This document shows positions 20,824 through 33,060 of a DNA stretch of 64,000 nucleotides, piece by piece. Below the pieces are notes generated by a model. That model ran no database searches. It was given only the letters and a program-made list of their open reading frames with translations, and was not told where the DNA came from. The position numbers and the translations under genes were made by a program. The DNA lies in contig BTRK01000003.1 of NCBI GenBank assembly GCA_036245805.1, forward strand, positions 6,200,001 through 6,264,000, given 5' to 3'. Source of the DNA: Pristionchus mayeri. Lineage: Eukaryota > Nematoda > Chromadorea > Rhabditida > Neodiplogasteridae. The first letter of the stretch is position 1, and each line of letters starts with the position of its first letter.

Positions 20824-23757
20824 GATCCCCCTGCAGACCTCCCCCTATCCTCTCCTCGCTTTCTTCAATAACTCCCCCTTCCTCGACCCAAACTGTTTAT
20901 CCCAGCTTAGTTTCTCAATACGATTCCCCCTCCACTCCTTCCTCTGATATTCTGCCAAAGATTTCTTGTCTCTATTACAACGCCCGATCATTAGTCAATA
21001 AGCTACCATATTTTCACTCTATTCTAAAGGTTGAACAACCAGACATTGTGTTTATCACCGAATCATGGCTGACCTCTCGTATTCCTACCTCATTGATAAT
21101 CGCTGATCTACCATATCATGCTATTAGACGTGATCGCTCAAATGGCCGTGGAGGCGGTACACTTATTGTACTTCGTGACCATTTTCACTACTCTATCCTC
21201 GGTTCCATCCATAGTAGTCTTGAATCCCTCTCCATTGATTTGCTCACTTCCTCGTCCTCTTTCATTCGTCTTTGTGTTGTGTACCGACCTCCTAGCTACA
21301 GTACGACCCAGACAGAAAACCTCGTTGATGGTCTCTCAGACCTTCTTACCACCAGTCCCCACCCAATCATATTCATAGGAGATTTCAATAGCGACATCAT
21401 TTCCAGTGCCATTCCAGCCACAGAACAATCACTTCACTCCTTCGTTTCTACTTCCGACCTCAGCCATCTAATCCGTAGTCCCACTAGGATAGATCGATGC
21501 ATTGATTGGCTACTTGCTAGTGATTCATCCATAGTACACAACCCCTCTGTAATTCCCTCCTTTCCTACATCCGATCATTTTGGTATATCCTTCTCAATTG
21601 ATTCAAGATGCCTCCCTCCCGCTCAATCGTTAGTTAGAGATTTCGCTCGCGCCAACTATGACCACCTCTCGTCCTTCCTTCTCACCTTCGACTGGTTTAC
21701 AACATTTTCACAAGCTCCTGACCCTGAGAACATGTATTCTAACTTTGTCTCTGTAATCCACCACGCGATTGATCTTTTCGTACCGTATCACTGCCCTAAG
21801 CCTGCTACCCATTCTTATCCCCCTCATATCCGAAAGCTAATTAAACACCGAAATTCTCTGTTCACAAAGTATAATTTACTCTCAATTCGTCTTCAATACG
21901 AGAAGTGCAGTAGAGATCTATTATTCCAAATTAAAAAATGGAACCAATTTTGCGAACATAAAAAACTAAAAAACACTAAAAATCTCTACCGTCACATCCG
22001 TACCCTTACCCAACCGAAGCCATCCATCCCCAAACAACTTATTGATTCCTCTGGAAATATCGCAACTAGTACCTTAGACATAGCAAATTCCCTTGAATCC
22101 CGATTTGCATCCCACTTCACACTTGATGACGGATTATTACCATCCATTCCCTCCCACCCCTCTTCCTCATATCTAAGAAATGTATCTTTCTTCCCCCATG
22201 ACGTGTATAAGACTTTAAAGCAGCTCTCACCATCATGCTCTACGGGCCATGATAGCATTCCTCAGATTGTCTTTCGTAAATGTGCACATGCCCTCTCCCT
22301 CCCCCTGTGCGATATTTTCAATATTTGTATGGAAACCGGTACTGTCCCATCACTATGGAAATTCTCACTCATTACCCCAATCCCCAAACCAAACAAGAAT
22401 CCCCAAGTACCCGACTCTTATCGCCCTATCTCCATACTGTCTCCCGCCTCTAAAACAATGGAACGCCTTGTCAAGCATAAGCTTGCCCCTTACCTTTACC
22501 GCTCCAATATCATTCCTAATTACCAACATGGTTTTCGATCCGGTGCCTCTGTTCTTACCAACCTCGTAGACTGTGAAAATGACTGGACCTTCGCTCATTC
22601 CCGTAAAGAGCAAACTGATGTTATTTACCTCGACTTCTCTCGTGCATTTGACACCGTCCCCTTTCCCAAGCTTATCTCTAAATGCTTGCATTATGGTATT
22701 AATGGTAACCTTCTAAATTGGATCTCTGATTTTGTAACGGATAGGCACTTCTCCGTAAGGTGTAAGGTTAGGTACTACCGTATCTAAGTCCTTCCCTGTT
22801 CTCTCCGGCGTACCACAAGGATCTGTACTAGGGCCTATTCTATTCTCTCTTTATATATCTGATATTACATATGTCATTGCTCCCTTCCCCGATGTGTTTG
22901 TGAAAGCATATGCAGATGACATTAAGATTTATGTTTCCTATTCCAGTAAAAATAAAGCCTCTCGCACTGCCCAATTACAGTATGCCCTAGATGCTATCTA
23001 TTCATGGACTGTATCCAATCAATTATCTCTCTCCGAATCTAAATGCACACATCTCCACATAGGTTCTTCTCTTGCTCCTCATTATCTCATTAATAATGTT
23101 ATCCTCGAGCAAGTCCCTCAACAACGCGATCTCGGCGTCCAAGTACTGCCCACCCTAAATAACTCTGCCAGTATTGATGATCGTGTAAAAAAAGCCACCA
23201 CTGTCATGCATATTATGCTTCGTGCTGTATCCGTTAATGATCCCACTATCCTTATCAAATGCTTTAAAACATATGTTCTCCCTCACATTGAATTCGCTTG
23301 CCCCTTCTGGAACCCTCATATCAAGAAACAGAGTCAGAAGCTTGAGAAAATACAAGAGAAATTCACTCGTATTCTATACTATAGATGCTTTCCATCTCCA
23401 TCATATCCTCTTGGTCTTCCCTCCTACTCTCAACGTCTGTCCTTCCTCGGTCTTCAAGCGCTTTTTGAGAGGAGAGTCACTTATGATCTAGTCCTGGCCC
23501 GTAGGATCATGTATGGAGACACCATACTCGATAGAAGTAAATTTTTCCTGTTTGCTCCCCTAAGAGAAAGGACCAACAACTTTGGAATCTATATCGAGAA
23601 AACCAGATCCACACCTCGATATCATTGTTTTTCTCGTAGAGTTGCTAGAATTTTAAACGCTCTCCCCACCCATGTATTGTCATCCCCCAGCATCCCTGTC
23701 TTCAAGAAGAGATTGATAACTCTAGAATTTGATTTTCGGAAATATATTTTCCAATAG
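20823..23757 (+). pseudogene. LINE ORF2: endonuclease plus reverse transcriptase, one frameshift
   Basis: The frame is open from the ORF1 stop. It reads through an APE-type endonuclease (YYNARSLVNKL, FITESWL, GDFNSD, then TSDHFG) and into the reverse transcriptase (SYRPISILSPASKTMERL, HGFRSGASVLTNL, LDFSRAFDTVP). A stop at 22,785-22,787 follows a frameshift beside a small tandem duplication (GTAAGGTGTAAGGT near 22,756). The other frame then continues with VLSGVPQGSVLGPILF, the catalytic YADD (VKAYADDIKIYVSY) and a full C-terminus ending at 23,757. APE plus RT without an RNase H is typical of CR1/Jockey-group LINEs. The copy is nearly complete but inactive because of the frameshift and the truncated ORF1. 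Confidence 0.9.
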
Positions 23758-24085
23758 TATTCCCTCCTTCCACTACCTTACCACATTCCTTCATTCTCAC
23801 CCCCTCCCCCCTTTAGAGATCCCCTGACGCTGGATCTCGGAGCAGAGTCTACCTGGTCTACCTCGAGTACCTCCTCCTCGATAAAACTCCCCATCAGAAC
23901 AGACGAAGACAGATGAGACCAGCCGACTGGATCTTCGCATTTTACGATTGCACCTCCTTCCCCCCCATTCCCCCCTTCCTATCGTATTCGACCTCAGTGT
24001 GAGGAGAGTCAACTCTCTTGTATCATAACGCATAAGTAATTATTCGTCTTTCGTTGCGCCACCGAGCGTAGATAAAATAATATAA
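23758..24085 (+). mobile_element. LINE 3' untranslated region and tail
   Basis: The phrase ACCGAGCGTAGATAAAATAA at about 24,060-24,080 parallels the end of the minus-strand LINE (GGGCGTAGATAAATTATT). This marks a conserved 3' end and places the plus-strand element's terminus near 24,085. Confidence 0.7.
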
Positions 24086-26710
24086 CCTAAAAATAGAATA
24101 AAACTGAGGGTCTTTGTTTAGAGACCGCAGGCTCCGCCCACTTAGGAGGAGAAAGAGGCGCGCCGAAATCTGGTTTTCGCAATGACGCAGCGAATACTTA
24201 TCCAAAAAATATGGAAAAAAATATTTTTGGGTACGTCTGACTAGTGTCTATGAACGACATGGTGCCCGTCATGCATTATCTAATAAGAAATATCTAAAAA
24301 AGACCGATTTAGGGTTCATGATAGGGGAATGAAAAGGTTCCGACGACAATTCTTAACACGGGAATGGTGCGATGGATAGTTCCTGATTTTAGACGTATAT
24401 TGACACGGAGAACGTATTTTTTGGATTTTTTTCCGGTTAATCATTTCATTTCAAAGGTACAAGAGCGTGCGCTAATAGAACTCACAGTACTAGGCTCAGT
24501 GCAAGAACAAAAGCTCATTTCACGCTCTTTTTCAAATTCAAAAAGCGACGAATTTGCTCTTACACGGAATTTTAGCTTACTGTATCGAGTTTTGATTTGA
24601 ACCATTCGTGAAACCTAGAACAATTGGGTCTCTAAAGCCGTTTCCATTTCATAACGCATCTGAAACACAAATGATCATAATCTGATTCGAAGCACCGAAG
24701 TGGTCGATTCATTAATGTTTCATCGAAAAGTAAAGTATTAGGTGCGCTTTTCGGTTTTGTATGTAGGCTGCCTACAGCTTAATACTGTGAACTGCAAAGG
24801 GGCGGTGCTTCCTCTCTACTTGTTCGCTTATCTCTCACCCGGCGTGTGCAGAGAGCGCGCGCTCTTGAGGACCTGTGCCTTTCCTCTCATCCTCGAGCAA
24901 GCTCGATGCGAAGCTATGCTCAAACTTTTGGAGAAACCAGGCAGATCGGGCTCCGCCCATTTCGCTCTCGTCCTGATTTCGACTCCCTTTCCGTTGTGAC
25001 TCTTTCGAGGTGTTTTTGGGCCATAACTCGAGTCAACGATGCGAAATCTCCAAACGGCAAAAAGTATGGCCTTATTTAGCCTCAAAAGGATACATTAGAA
25101 CCACAAATGACCCTGCCAAAGAAATTCAGTCACCCACCTTGCGGTCTCTATCTTTGTTCACACCTTTTAACCCCCCAACAATTATGAGAGACTTGTTCAC
25201 TCAGTGAACATATTTGTGAAGACCCTTTGCATTTGGCCAAAAACCGAATTCCTCCAAAATTTGATGATAAAGGAGTAATAGCAATCCTATTGTTGGTAGT
25301 TTGAAATTTCAGATAATAATGAGCAGAACCGAACTGCATCGATGTTTAGCTTTTCGTTTTTACGAATTTTTTTTACGAATTTGCTTCCTTCTCCAAAATT
25401 GGGTGCAATTTTGGAGAAGGAAGCACCTTAACAAAGTTTGGAAACACCTAGCCGCTGGATGTCCCCTTCGTATTTGTATATCCAGCCACTCTCACACCGA
25501 GTAGACTCTAGAGAGTTTGGGGAACGGAAGCTATGTGATATTATGAATCAGCAAATTCAGAAGAGGCGCTGATGCAAGTTACTTGCAGAAGATGGTCAGC
25601 GTGTGTATCTGGGGAATTGACACCACTTTCGAGGTCATAGTTTGGTATTTTTCCATCAATAGCACGACGAATCATTGGTGAATAGCTCATTGTGACGAAC
25701 AAATAGGAATAGTCAAAAATACAATTAACCAACTTTAAGTTTTGCTTGTGTGTTTTCCTTGTGTGTGTGTGTGCTTGTGTGTGTTAGTGTTGTTGTGTTG
25801 CTTGTTTTCCAAAGCAGATAGGCCAATCATTGACGTAAGGAATATCATGGTGAACAAATAGGAATGGTGAAACATGGAACGACATACTTGTAGCACTCCA
25901 TTTGTTTGCATGTTCACTACAAAGATATAGAGGTTCTGAGTTTGCCTTTGTATCATACATAGATCGGATCACTTGGCAATTGTGCAATGAATATGGAGAT
26001 TACAGAGTTCTGACTAGACGCGGTTTTCTATTTGAATAAGAAATACAGTTTCAGCCTTTGAGAGCGAGCTGCTGGAAATCACTAAGGTATTTAGTTTCGC
26101 GTTTCCCCGTTCCTATTCTCGTTTTTCGTTCCTATACTGAATGCTTAAACATGTCAATTTCGCTTTTTTTCCCGAGTCAACAACTCAACAACTATAACTT
26201 GAATCCACTCACAGTTTCCATAGTGAACCGTCCTCTCCTCAACACTCACCTGCTGCTACGTATCGACGATTTGTCAGCTCGCTGCACCCCCAGTCGATGA
26301 CATATCCACCTACTAAGAATTGTAAAAGTTGAGAACTGCAGGTCGCTGGGCAATTAGTTCACGTCAGAATATCACGCCTATCACGAGAGAATCGAGCTGA
26401 CCGCGGGGATGGGAGAAGAAGTCAGAGTTGGGATCATCATGAATTTAGGGTGCTCTAGGGATTTAACATCGACCCCCAAAACAGAAAAAAACATGACTTC
26501 ATTCTTGGCTCCATGGCTCCGGGTCAGTTGTTCTGGTACTTATCTTTGATCGCGTTTATCTCTCCTCTGGCGCGTTTTAGAGGAAAATCCTCTGAGGAAG
26601 GCCCCCACTTATTTTGCACGCTCTATCGAACTGTGCAAACCAGATCGTATAATTTTGACTCGGAACATCGCTACATTCAAAGGCAATTTTCTAAAAAGTA
26701 TAGGTAAAGG
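24086..26710. other. Intergenic repeat-rich stretch, no gene seen
   Basis: Contains TIR-like phrases shared with other parts of the window: TAGAGACCGCAGGCTCCGCC at about 24,119 (inverse forms at 35,066 and 62,285) and a CTCACCCGGCGTG...GAGAGCGCGCGCTC phrase at about 24,833, with relatives near 34,650, 42,850 and 48,110. A short inverted repeat (CTTCCTTCTCCAAAATTG with its complement) lies at 25,385-25,425. A GT-rich tract lies at 25,745-25,805. A dispersed repeat with GTTTCACCATTCCTATTTG on the minus strand lies at about 25,852-25,874. Confidence 0.45.
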
Positions 26711-27173
26711 TTCCGTTAAGCATTGAACAATGAATTTAGCTCGTCATGCTCTTTAAAATGAGTGGCTTGCGGTTAAAATATCTTACGACTGGGGGGAGTT
26801 ATGCCCCTCAAAGTGTTCGAGATGATTTGAAGTCCATTTAATTCATTATTTCCACCACTCTATTTTCTATGCGCAGCGTGTAATGAAATTGAGAGAGGAT
26901 TTAAATGAGTTTCACGAAATACTTCATTGAACAAGTTCTGATTTATTATATGAACCCAGTGAAACTAATTTCATTTCCGCGCCCTCCCTCTCTCAATTTT
27001 ATTCCACGCTGCGCAGAAAAATAGAGTGGTGGAAATAATGAATTAAATGGACTTCAAATCATCTCGAACACTGTGAGGGGCATAACTCCCCCCAGTCGTA
27101 AGATATTTTAGCCGCAAGCCACTCATTTTAATGAGCATTACGAGCTCTATTCATTGTTCAAGGCTTAACGGAA
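26711..27173. repeat. Foldback element (463 bp)
   Basis: TTCCGTTAAGC at 26,711 pairs with GCTTAACGGAA ending at 27,173, and the arms match nearly to the centre (~26,942). Upstream at about 26,590-26,650 is a degraded block like FB-2 (GGCCCCCACTTATTTTGC...), suggesting the same family. The inner arm CATTATTTCCACCACTCTAT recurs at 28,155-28,180. Confidence 0.75.
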
Positions 27174-27444
27174 GGCTTAACCGAGTCAGCAACAAACACT
27201 CGCAGCATATAACTGCAAAAGAACGATATAGTACCTCGCGTCATTTCTTCTCCCCATGCTCAAATTCAATATCTGACAGCTCATAATTTTTCGTTCTGCT
27301 GTTATTAATTAACAAAAGTTCAACAGCTTCGAACTGACCAGCTCGCTGAAGTGCTCGACCATCATCAGAAGATTATTGTAATTTGTCAGCAACGAACGAT
27401 GGATACACAACAGCTTCTCAATCCTACTCATGATCATCAATTCA

Positions 27445-28430
27445 TATAACACACTATCTGAGAAAATCAACATATTTCTTCAGCGACTTGGCACAGGCCG
27501 AAAATTCGAATTCATTCTGACTTCACCAATTGGTCGGCCTCGACGAGGGAAACCTACGATCATCGCCAGATTTTCGATCCGCATCCGCGCGTTATTCATG
27601 TTATTCCTGCTATCGCTTGCGCATGCACTAACATACATTCCACATGAATTCATAATTTATACTGTAGCCGATTTTTCTGAACTTTGCTTATTTGCGTTAA
27701 AGGAGGAGTAAACTCAAAATTCAATTTTTGAAGCTTTCATATGCACGGCCTAGATCTCCTCTACGATAAGAATCTCCGAAATTTTCACATTGATATCTCC
27801 ATTCCGAACAGGGTTATAGCTAGTTGGCTGGGAGCCAGATCAGGGAAAGCTCAGGGAAGGGGGCGAGATAGCACGCGACTTGAAGAGAGTGCGTCCCTAT
27901 GTGAAACATATTCCAACCGGGCGCGCGTGGGCAAAACGTTGTTATTTTGCTAAAATAACGATTTTCAGAAAAAGCGGCCACAGTAATATAATTCAAATTA
28001 TGGGCTAGAAGTAAAAAAAGTCTTAGAATTTGTCAAGGAATAGAGCGCCCCTACTGCTGCAGTGCTTTGGATCAATATAAACATTTTCGAGGATTACGGT
28101 ATTTTGTTTCAAAATCCGCGCCCGCGACCGCGCGGATGCGGATCGAAAATTTAATTCATTATTTCCACCACTCTATTTTCTCTGCGCAGCGTGGAATAAA
28201 ATTGAGAGAGGGGATAAAATTGAGAGAGGGAAATGAAATTAGTTTCACTGGGTTCATATAATAAATCAGAACTTGTTCAATGAAGTATTTCGTGAAACTC
28301 AAAATCTGGCGATGCTCGTAGGTTTCCCTCGTCGAGGCCGACCAATTGGTGAAGTCAGAATGAATTCGAATTTTCGGCCTGTGCCAAGTCGCTGAAGAAA
28401 TATGTTGATTTTCTCAGATAGTGTGTTATA
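27445..28430. repeat. Foldback element with nested insertions (986 bp)
   Basis: TATAACACACTATCTGAG at 27,445 pairs with its complement ending at 28,430. The outer arms (with GACTTGGCACAGGCCGAAAA and CGACGAGGGAAACC phrases) are inverted copies. The interior holds a MITE at 27,697-27,932, a dispersed repeat at 28,010-28,150 and a block copied from the 26.7-27.2 kb foldback (28,150-28,300). It is a nested structure. Confidence 0.75.
27697..27932 (+). mobile_element. MITE family M1 copy (TTAAAGGAGGAG end)
   Basis: Starts TTAAAGGAGGAGTAAACTC. The interior phrase GGGAAAGCTCAGG and the CATATTCCAACCGGGCGC end match the complete copy at 60,893-61,126. The right terminal repeat is lost. Other copies are at 36,608-36,859 (inverted), with fragments at about 31,500-31,665 and 45,365-45,462. 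Confidence 0.75.
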
Positions 28431-29294
28431 AGTATGTATTTTCCTGCTTTCGCTCGCTGTTGTGCGCGAACCTCAGACGGTGAAGGAGAGGGGGAGAAGA
28501 GAAGAGGAGAATCGAGGAGAATGAACCGCGAAAGAGTTGAGAGTTATGCAGAAGACACAGAAATGAGAAACGTTAATCAATAATAGTGAGAGAAAGAATG
28601 ACATTCCGAAATTCAATCTCCCATCCTCGAGCATGCATTGTTCCCCTAAGTGTTCCCCTCACCAAAATGTTAGATCATCACTGCAAGAAATAGGAAAAAA
28701 AAACGCACCACAACTTGATTCAATTGCACGTTTCACCGTTCCTCTTTGGTTGCACTGATCCGTTGCTCATCAATGCGTTGATGCCATCATATGGAAGATA
28801 TAATTGCGTACAAGACCATCAATCACTAAATCGGAGAACTAAGCAAAGCAATTTTACAGCATTCCAAGATGAACAAACAAAATATAATAATTGCTTCTCA
28901 CAATTTCCAATTCTATGATCACAATTTCTCGATATCAGCCATCACTCTTAGAATGGAACAATTCAGTGGGAGAATAAATATTGGGTCAATGAATTACTGA
29001 TGCATCACTAGGCTTTCATTGCAACATTATCTCAGATTGTAATGATTACCAGAGATCGATAGGATAAATTGTAACTAATCAATATTCCAGTAAGAATACA
29101 AATGATCTCAAATTTAAGACTTTTTCCTTAATAAAAACAGGAATGTGATTTTTTGTTTCCCTGTTCACGTAATTGCACGCGGTGGTTGTCACCTTAATTG
29201 AACTCGAATAGCCGATCTCAGTAAATAATAAAAAAAGCCCCACTACAATATCTAGGCTCGCGTTTCACAATTCCTCTTTGGGTTCACTCACCTG
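28431..29294. other. Intergenic, no gene seen
   Basis: AT-rich. It includes two copies of the dispersed phrase GTTTCACCGTTCCTCTTTG (about 28,727 and 29,267). No coding signal. Confidence 0.4.
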
Positions 29295-29591
29295 TTAAAG
29301 AAGGGGTAACACGAATGAATGCTAGGGAGTCCCACCACGAAGATATTGCACGCGCAATGGGACACTGTAGCGAAATTACCCCAAAAAAGAGAAGCGAAAA
29401 TTACGTAGATCGAGTGACACATAAACGAACTAGCCACAACCCTGCGCTGTCAATGAACTTTGCGCGTATGTAAATAGCATCAGTGCTGTCTGTGAAACTT
29501 CGGATAAAGTGATTCATGATCGGGCTGGCGGATTCTATTACATACACGTAGTGACTAATTGAACTATTTTTTCGTGTTACTCCTTCTTTAA
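29295..29591 (-). mobile_element. MITE family M2 copy (297 bp)
   Basis: Ends are TTAAAGAAGGGGTAACACGAA and its complement. The interior (GAACTAGCCACAACCCTGCG, then AACTTTGCGCGTATGTAAAT) is shared with 33,444-33,739 and 37,220-37,405. No coding capacity. Confidence 0.8.
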
Positions 29592-32500
29592 TTACCAACA
29601 ATCGTTGTTCATCAATTCGAGTGAAGCGTGTCTTGCTCTATAAAAATAATAACTCAAAGCACCTAACACAATATGTGACAGAATCAGAATAGACTTGGCA
29701 TAGGCCGAAAAATCGAATTCCTCCTGACTTCACCAGCAGGTCGGTCTCGACGAGTGAAACCGACGATTTCCTCGTCTCGCAGCAGATTAGGTCGTCACAG
29801 TTTGCGGCCTCAGCTGCAGCAGGGAAGGAGTGGACGGATCCAAGAGTCGTGGTGCACGCAACGTTGTATTTGATGTAGTATTTTATTTTCATTTTAGGTG
29901 GGTTTTGATTTACTATTTTTTTCTCATCTGTGTTCTTTCGATTGATAAGCAATGGTTCTTGGGTACTAAAATGAACAGTGAAACGAGAAACTAGATTGTT
30001 TTTTTCAAATATTTTTTGTGCCCAACCACACGAATTGATATTGGAGAGCACACATTGTTGCGCACTTGTTGGAATTATATTGTATGGATGACGATTGCTA
30101 CGAATCTTCTTTCTCATTTCCATTTTGATTCGGTCTTCAGGCTCGATCACAGCGAGCTGGGGGAATGGGGTGCTGGTATGTGGCAGTTATACGTTAAATC
30201 TAATTCGTGAGATTGATAGGGATTGACGGGGGATTTATTGATTTCTTGATTTCATTGGACGTGTTGAGATAACTATTGGGTCAGGGAGGGTGTTCCAGAG
30301 CGGTTGGACTCTACTAGCACAAGTTGAAATCGAGACCGGCATTCTGAAGGGAATATAAATGCGTCAACTATTCGATGAGCGCAAATCATGAGTGAGCGGA
30401 GTGATTGTGTTCAAGTCATCAGCATCAGCTTGCACATTGATCGCGCTTTCTTACTTATTTATATGGCAACCGAAATGGAGGTTTTTAGTTAAAAAATACA
30501 CCAAGGTTTTTATTTGCGATATATTATGAGGAGTACCGGAAATATTGACTGTTACCAGATCGTTTGCGCAGAAATATGAATGATTAAAACTGAAATGGGG
30601 TATATGTGACTCTGTTAATTTCTCGCGTTCTCACTAGAGACAACGTGGTTCTGGATTTCCCTCTGTTTCTATAGGTTCCATAGGTTTCACTTGTTGATTT
30701 TGGACTGCGCAAGTTTGATATCAACATTGAGAGAATATGGGTACTAATGTTATGAACCTTGGCAGTCTGAATAAAAAGAGTAAACACTTTCAATAAAAAT
30801 AACAATAAAACGTTTATGTTTCTTGAAAAATTTGTGGGGAGTTGCATAAATGTCCGAAATAAAAGTGGAATAATCGATTTCCGGCGTTAGATGCAATCTA
30901 ATCGAAAAAAGTCTCCGGAGTAAAAAAAGTCTTAGAATTTGTTCGCTGACTCATCCCCCCTGCCGCCGCAGTGATTGGAACAGATACAAAATTTCAAGGA
31001 TTGCGGTAATTTTTTTCAAGGTCCGCGCCGCGCGCGCTGATGCGGATCGAAATTCTATCGACGCTCGTATGTTTCCCTCGTCGATTACTACATACTGGGG
31101 AAATTAGAAGGAATCCGATTATGCGGCCATTGCCAAGATAGTGTGTTATAGAAGATAAATGCAAATCGTGCATTTCATGTTTCACAATTCCTTTATATGC
31201 ACGACATGCGTCCATAAACAATATGATCGAGGATCCTTAGGCAAAGTAACAAAAATACCAAAAATTCAATATCGCCTGTGAACAACCTCGCACAATGCAG
31301 AAGGAAGCTTCTCGATTTGCTGTTCCTCGTCTTGATAATCGATGGCGTCGACATTGATTAAAGAGAAAATCAGTATTCTCGTGATGTAGAACACACTCAA
31401 GAAGTCGAATTAATACTTTCTTATTAAAGCGGGACTACCTGCAAAACTAGCCAGGGCAAACTGACAACGCAGGTTCGAGACAATCATAAACCGTAACACA
31501 TTTTCGAAATTCCGATGTTGAAATCTCTATTCAGAATTGGGTTATGGTTCCATTAAAGCATCAACATTTGACCCTGACGCACAGGCAACGAGTGAGAGAG
31601 CACGCGAATTAAATAGAGTTATCTCACTATTTGAAACATATTTCAACCAGGGAGCGTTTTCGCTGGGAATCTTGATTTAAAACCCTGTATAATCCAAATT
31701 TCAAGTCTCTACCTCCACGGGGAAAGTAGATACACAATTCAGGGAATTCAAATATTTCTCATTTCCATTTTCTGAGAACTAAGACCACATCTAAAATCGC
31801 AAACTAATCAACAATTAGATGGCGAAAGAAGATGCATTCCGAGTATCAATCGAACTCGGAAATCAATCGATCAAGAAATCAAGAAATAAATAAATCGGAA
31901 ATCGCGCATTTGGACAGTGAAATAAAATTCATATTTAAAATTCTTAGTTCACCAATTTTTTTTAGTAAAATCATGAAAGCCATTACAAGAATGCTAGGAT
32001 CAGTCGGGCTAATCAGTTATGAACCACGTGCAACATCAATCTAACAAGTGGTTTCCATAACTAGTTGTTTTGAAATACATACCGGAACTTTTTCGCCTGC
32101 AACAAGGATTCGACACTTTCCCGAGGTAACATTTTCTTTGAACACTAGGTGACAAGTATGAATTGATGTTCGGGGGATCCTGACATAGAAGTAGGATTAG
32201 TGAAACGCGAAACGGTATACTTGTGCCTCTTCATTTCTTGCGTTCACATGCCAGGAAAAAAAGAGTCTAGGAGGAATAAAGTGGACGTACTACCCAGGAT
32301 AATGATCATGAATATTATTGTAGTTTGTGTGCCCTGGATTCCTCTTCACGATTGGAAATGGAATAATGTCACGAACTTCTACAAATCGTGAAGCACGAAA
32401 CGCAGGTGCGTTTGAAATCATAAAATGCGATTAAAATGCACACACACAGATCAAGATTATTGTTTTTAATATAACAGTTTTCCAGTGGACCAACTGCGAG

Positions 32501-33060
32501 TTTCCAAGTGAGCAGCATGCAGGTATCTAACTAGGAAGCACCGCCCGAATTATCATATGAAGTAAATTTGAAACTGACCTCACAAGTTTATTGTAGATGT
32601 CATGACTGCGAGTGCCTGCTGCAGGCTGAGTAGGTCTGTGACGACTGGATGGGGATTTCACACTACTTTCGAGGTATTTTGATATTTTTTACAGTCGATT
32701 TCGTCAAATCATTGGCGATCAACAGTAACGGACAAAGAGCAATGGTGAAATGTGAAAGTAGCAAACGGGATCATACCATTTCGCACTCCCCATTGCTTCC
32801 GTTTTCACCTTGCGTATTGTAGCCGTAATACCGAAAACATGAAAATTCGCAGTCGATGAGGAAGTGCCCACGACAGCGGATGAGAGTGAGAGAATTTTAA
32901 TTATTTGATTCAACTGAATGGATATCACGCCTCTCACCTAAGAATCGAACTGGATTGAAAATTTTTCGGATTAGGCCGAAAAAAGTGTGCATGACGTTTT
33001 TTTTCACTGATGAGTGGGTTTATCTCGATCAGAGAGATCCTGAGAAACTCGTTTGCTTAC
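29592..33060. other. Intergenic repeat mosaic, no gene seen
   Basis: Holds a GACTTGGCATAGGCCGAAAA repeat at about 29,692, a dispersed GTTTCACTGTTCATTTTAG phrase (minus, ~29,960), a copy of the AAAAAGTCTTAGAATTTG repeat at about 30,920-31,060, another GTTTCACAATTCC phrase at 31,178, an M1-like fragment at 31,500-31,665, and a further copy at 32,735 (minus). The longest open frame (29,638-30,150, minus) spans several of these repeats and is not a gene. Confidence 0.4.

Noticed and set aside
29638..30150. 170-codon minus-strand open frame
   Set aside because: It spans dispersed repeats and intergenic sequence and has no domain or splice context.
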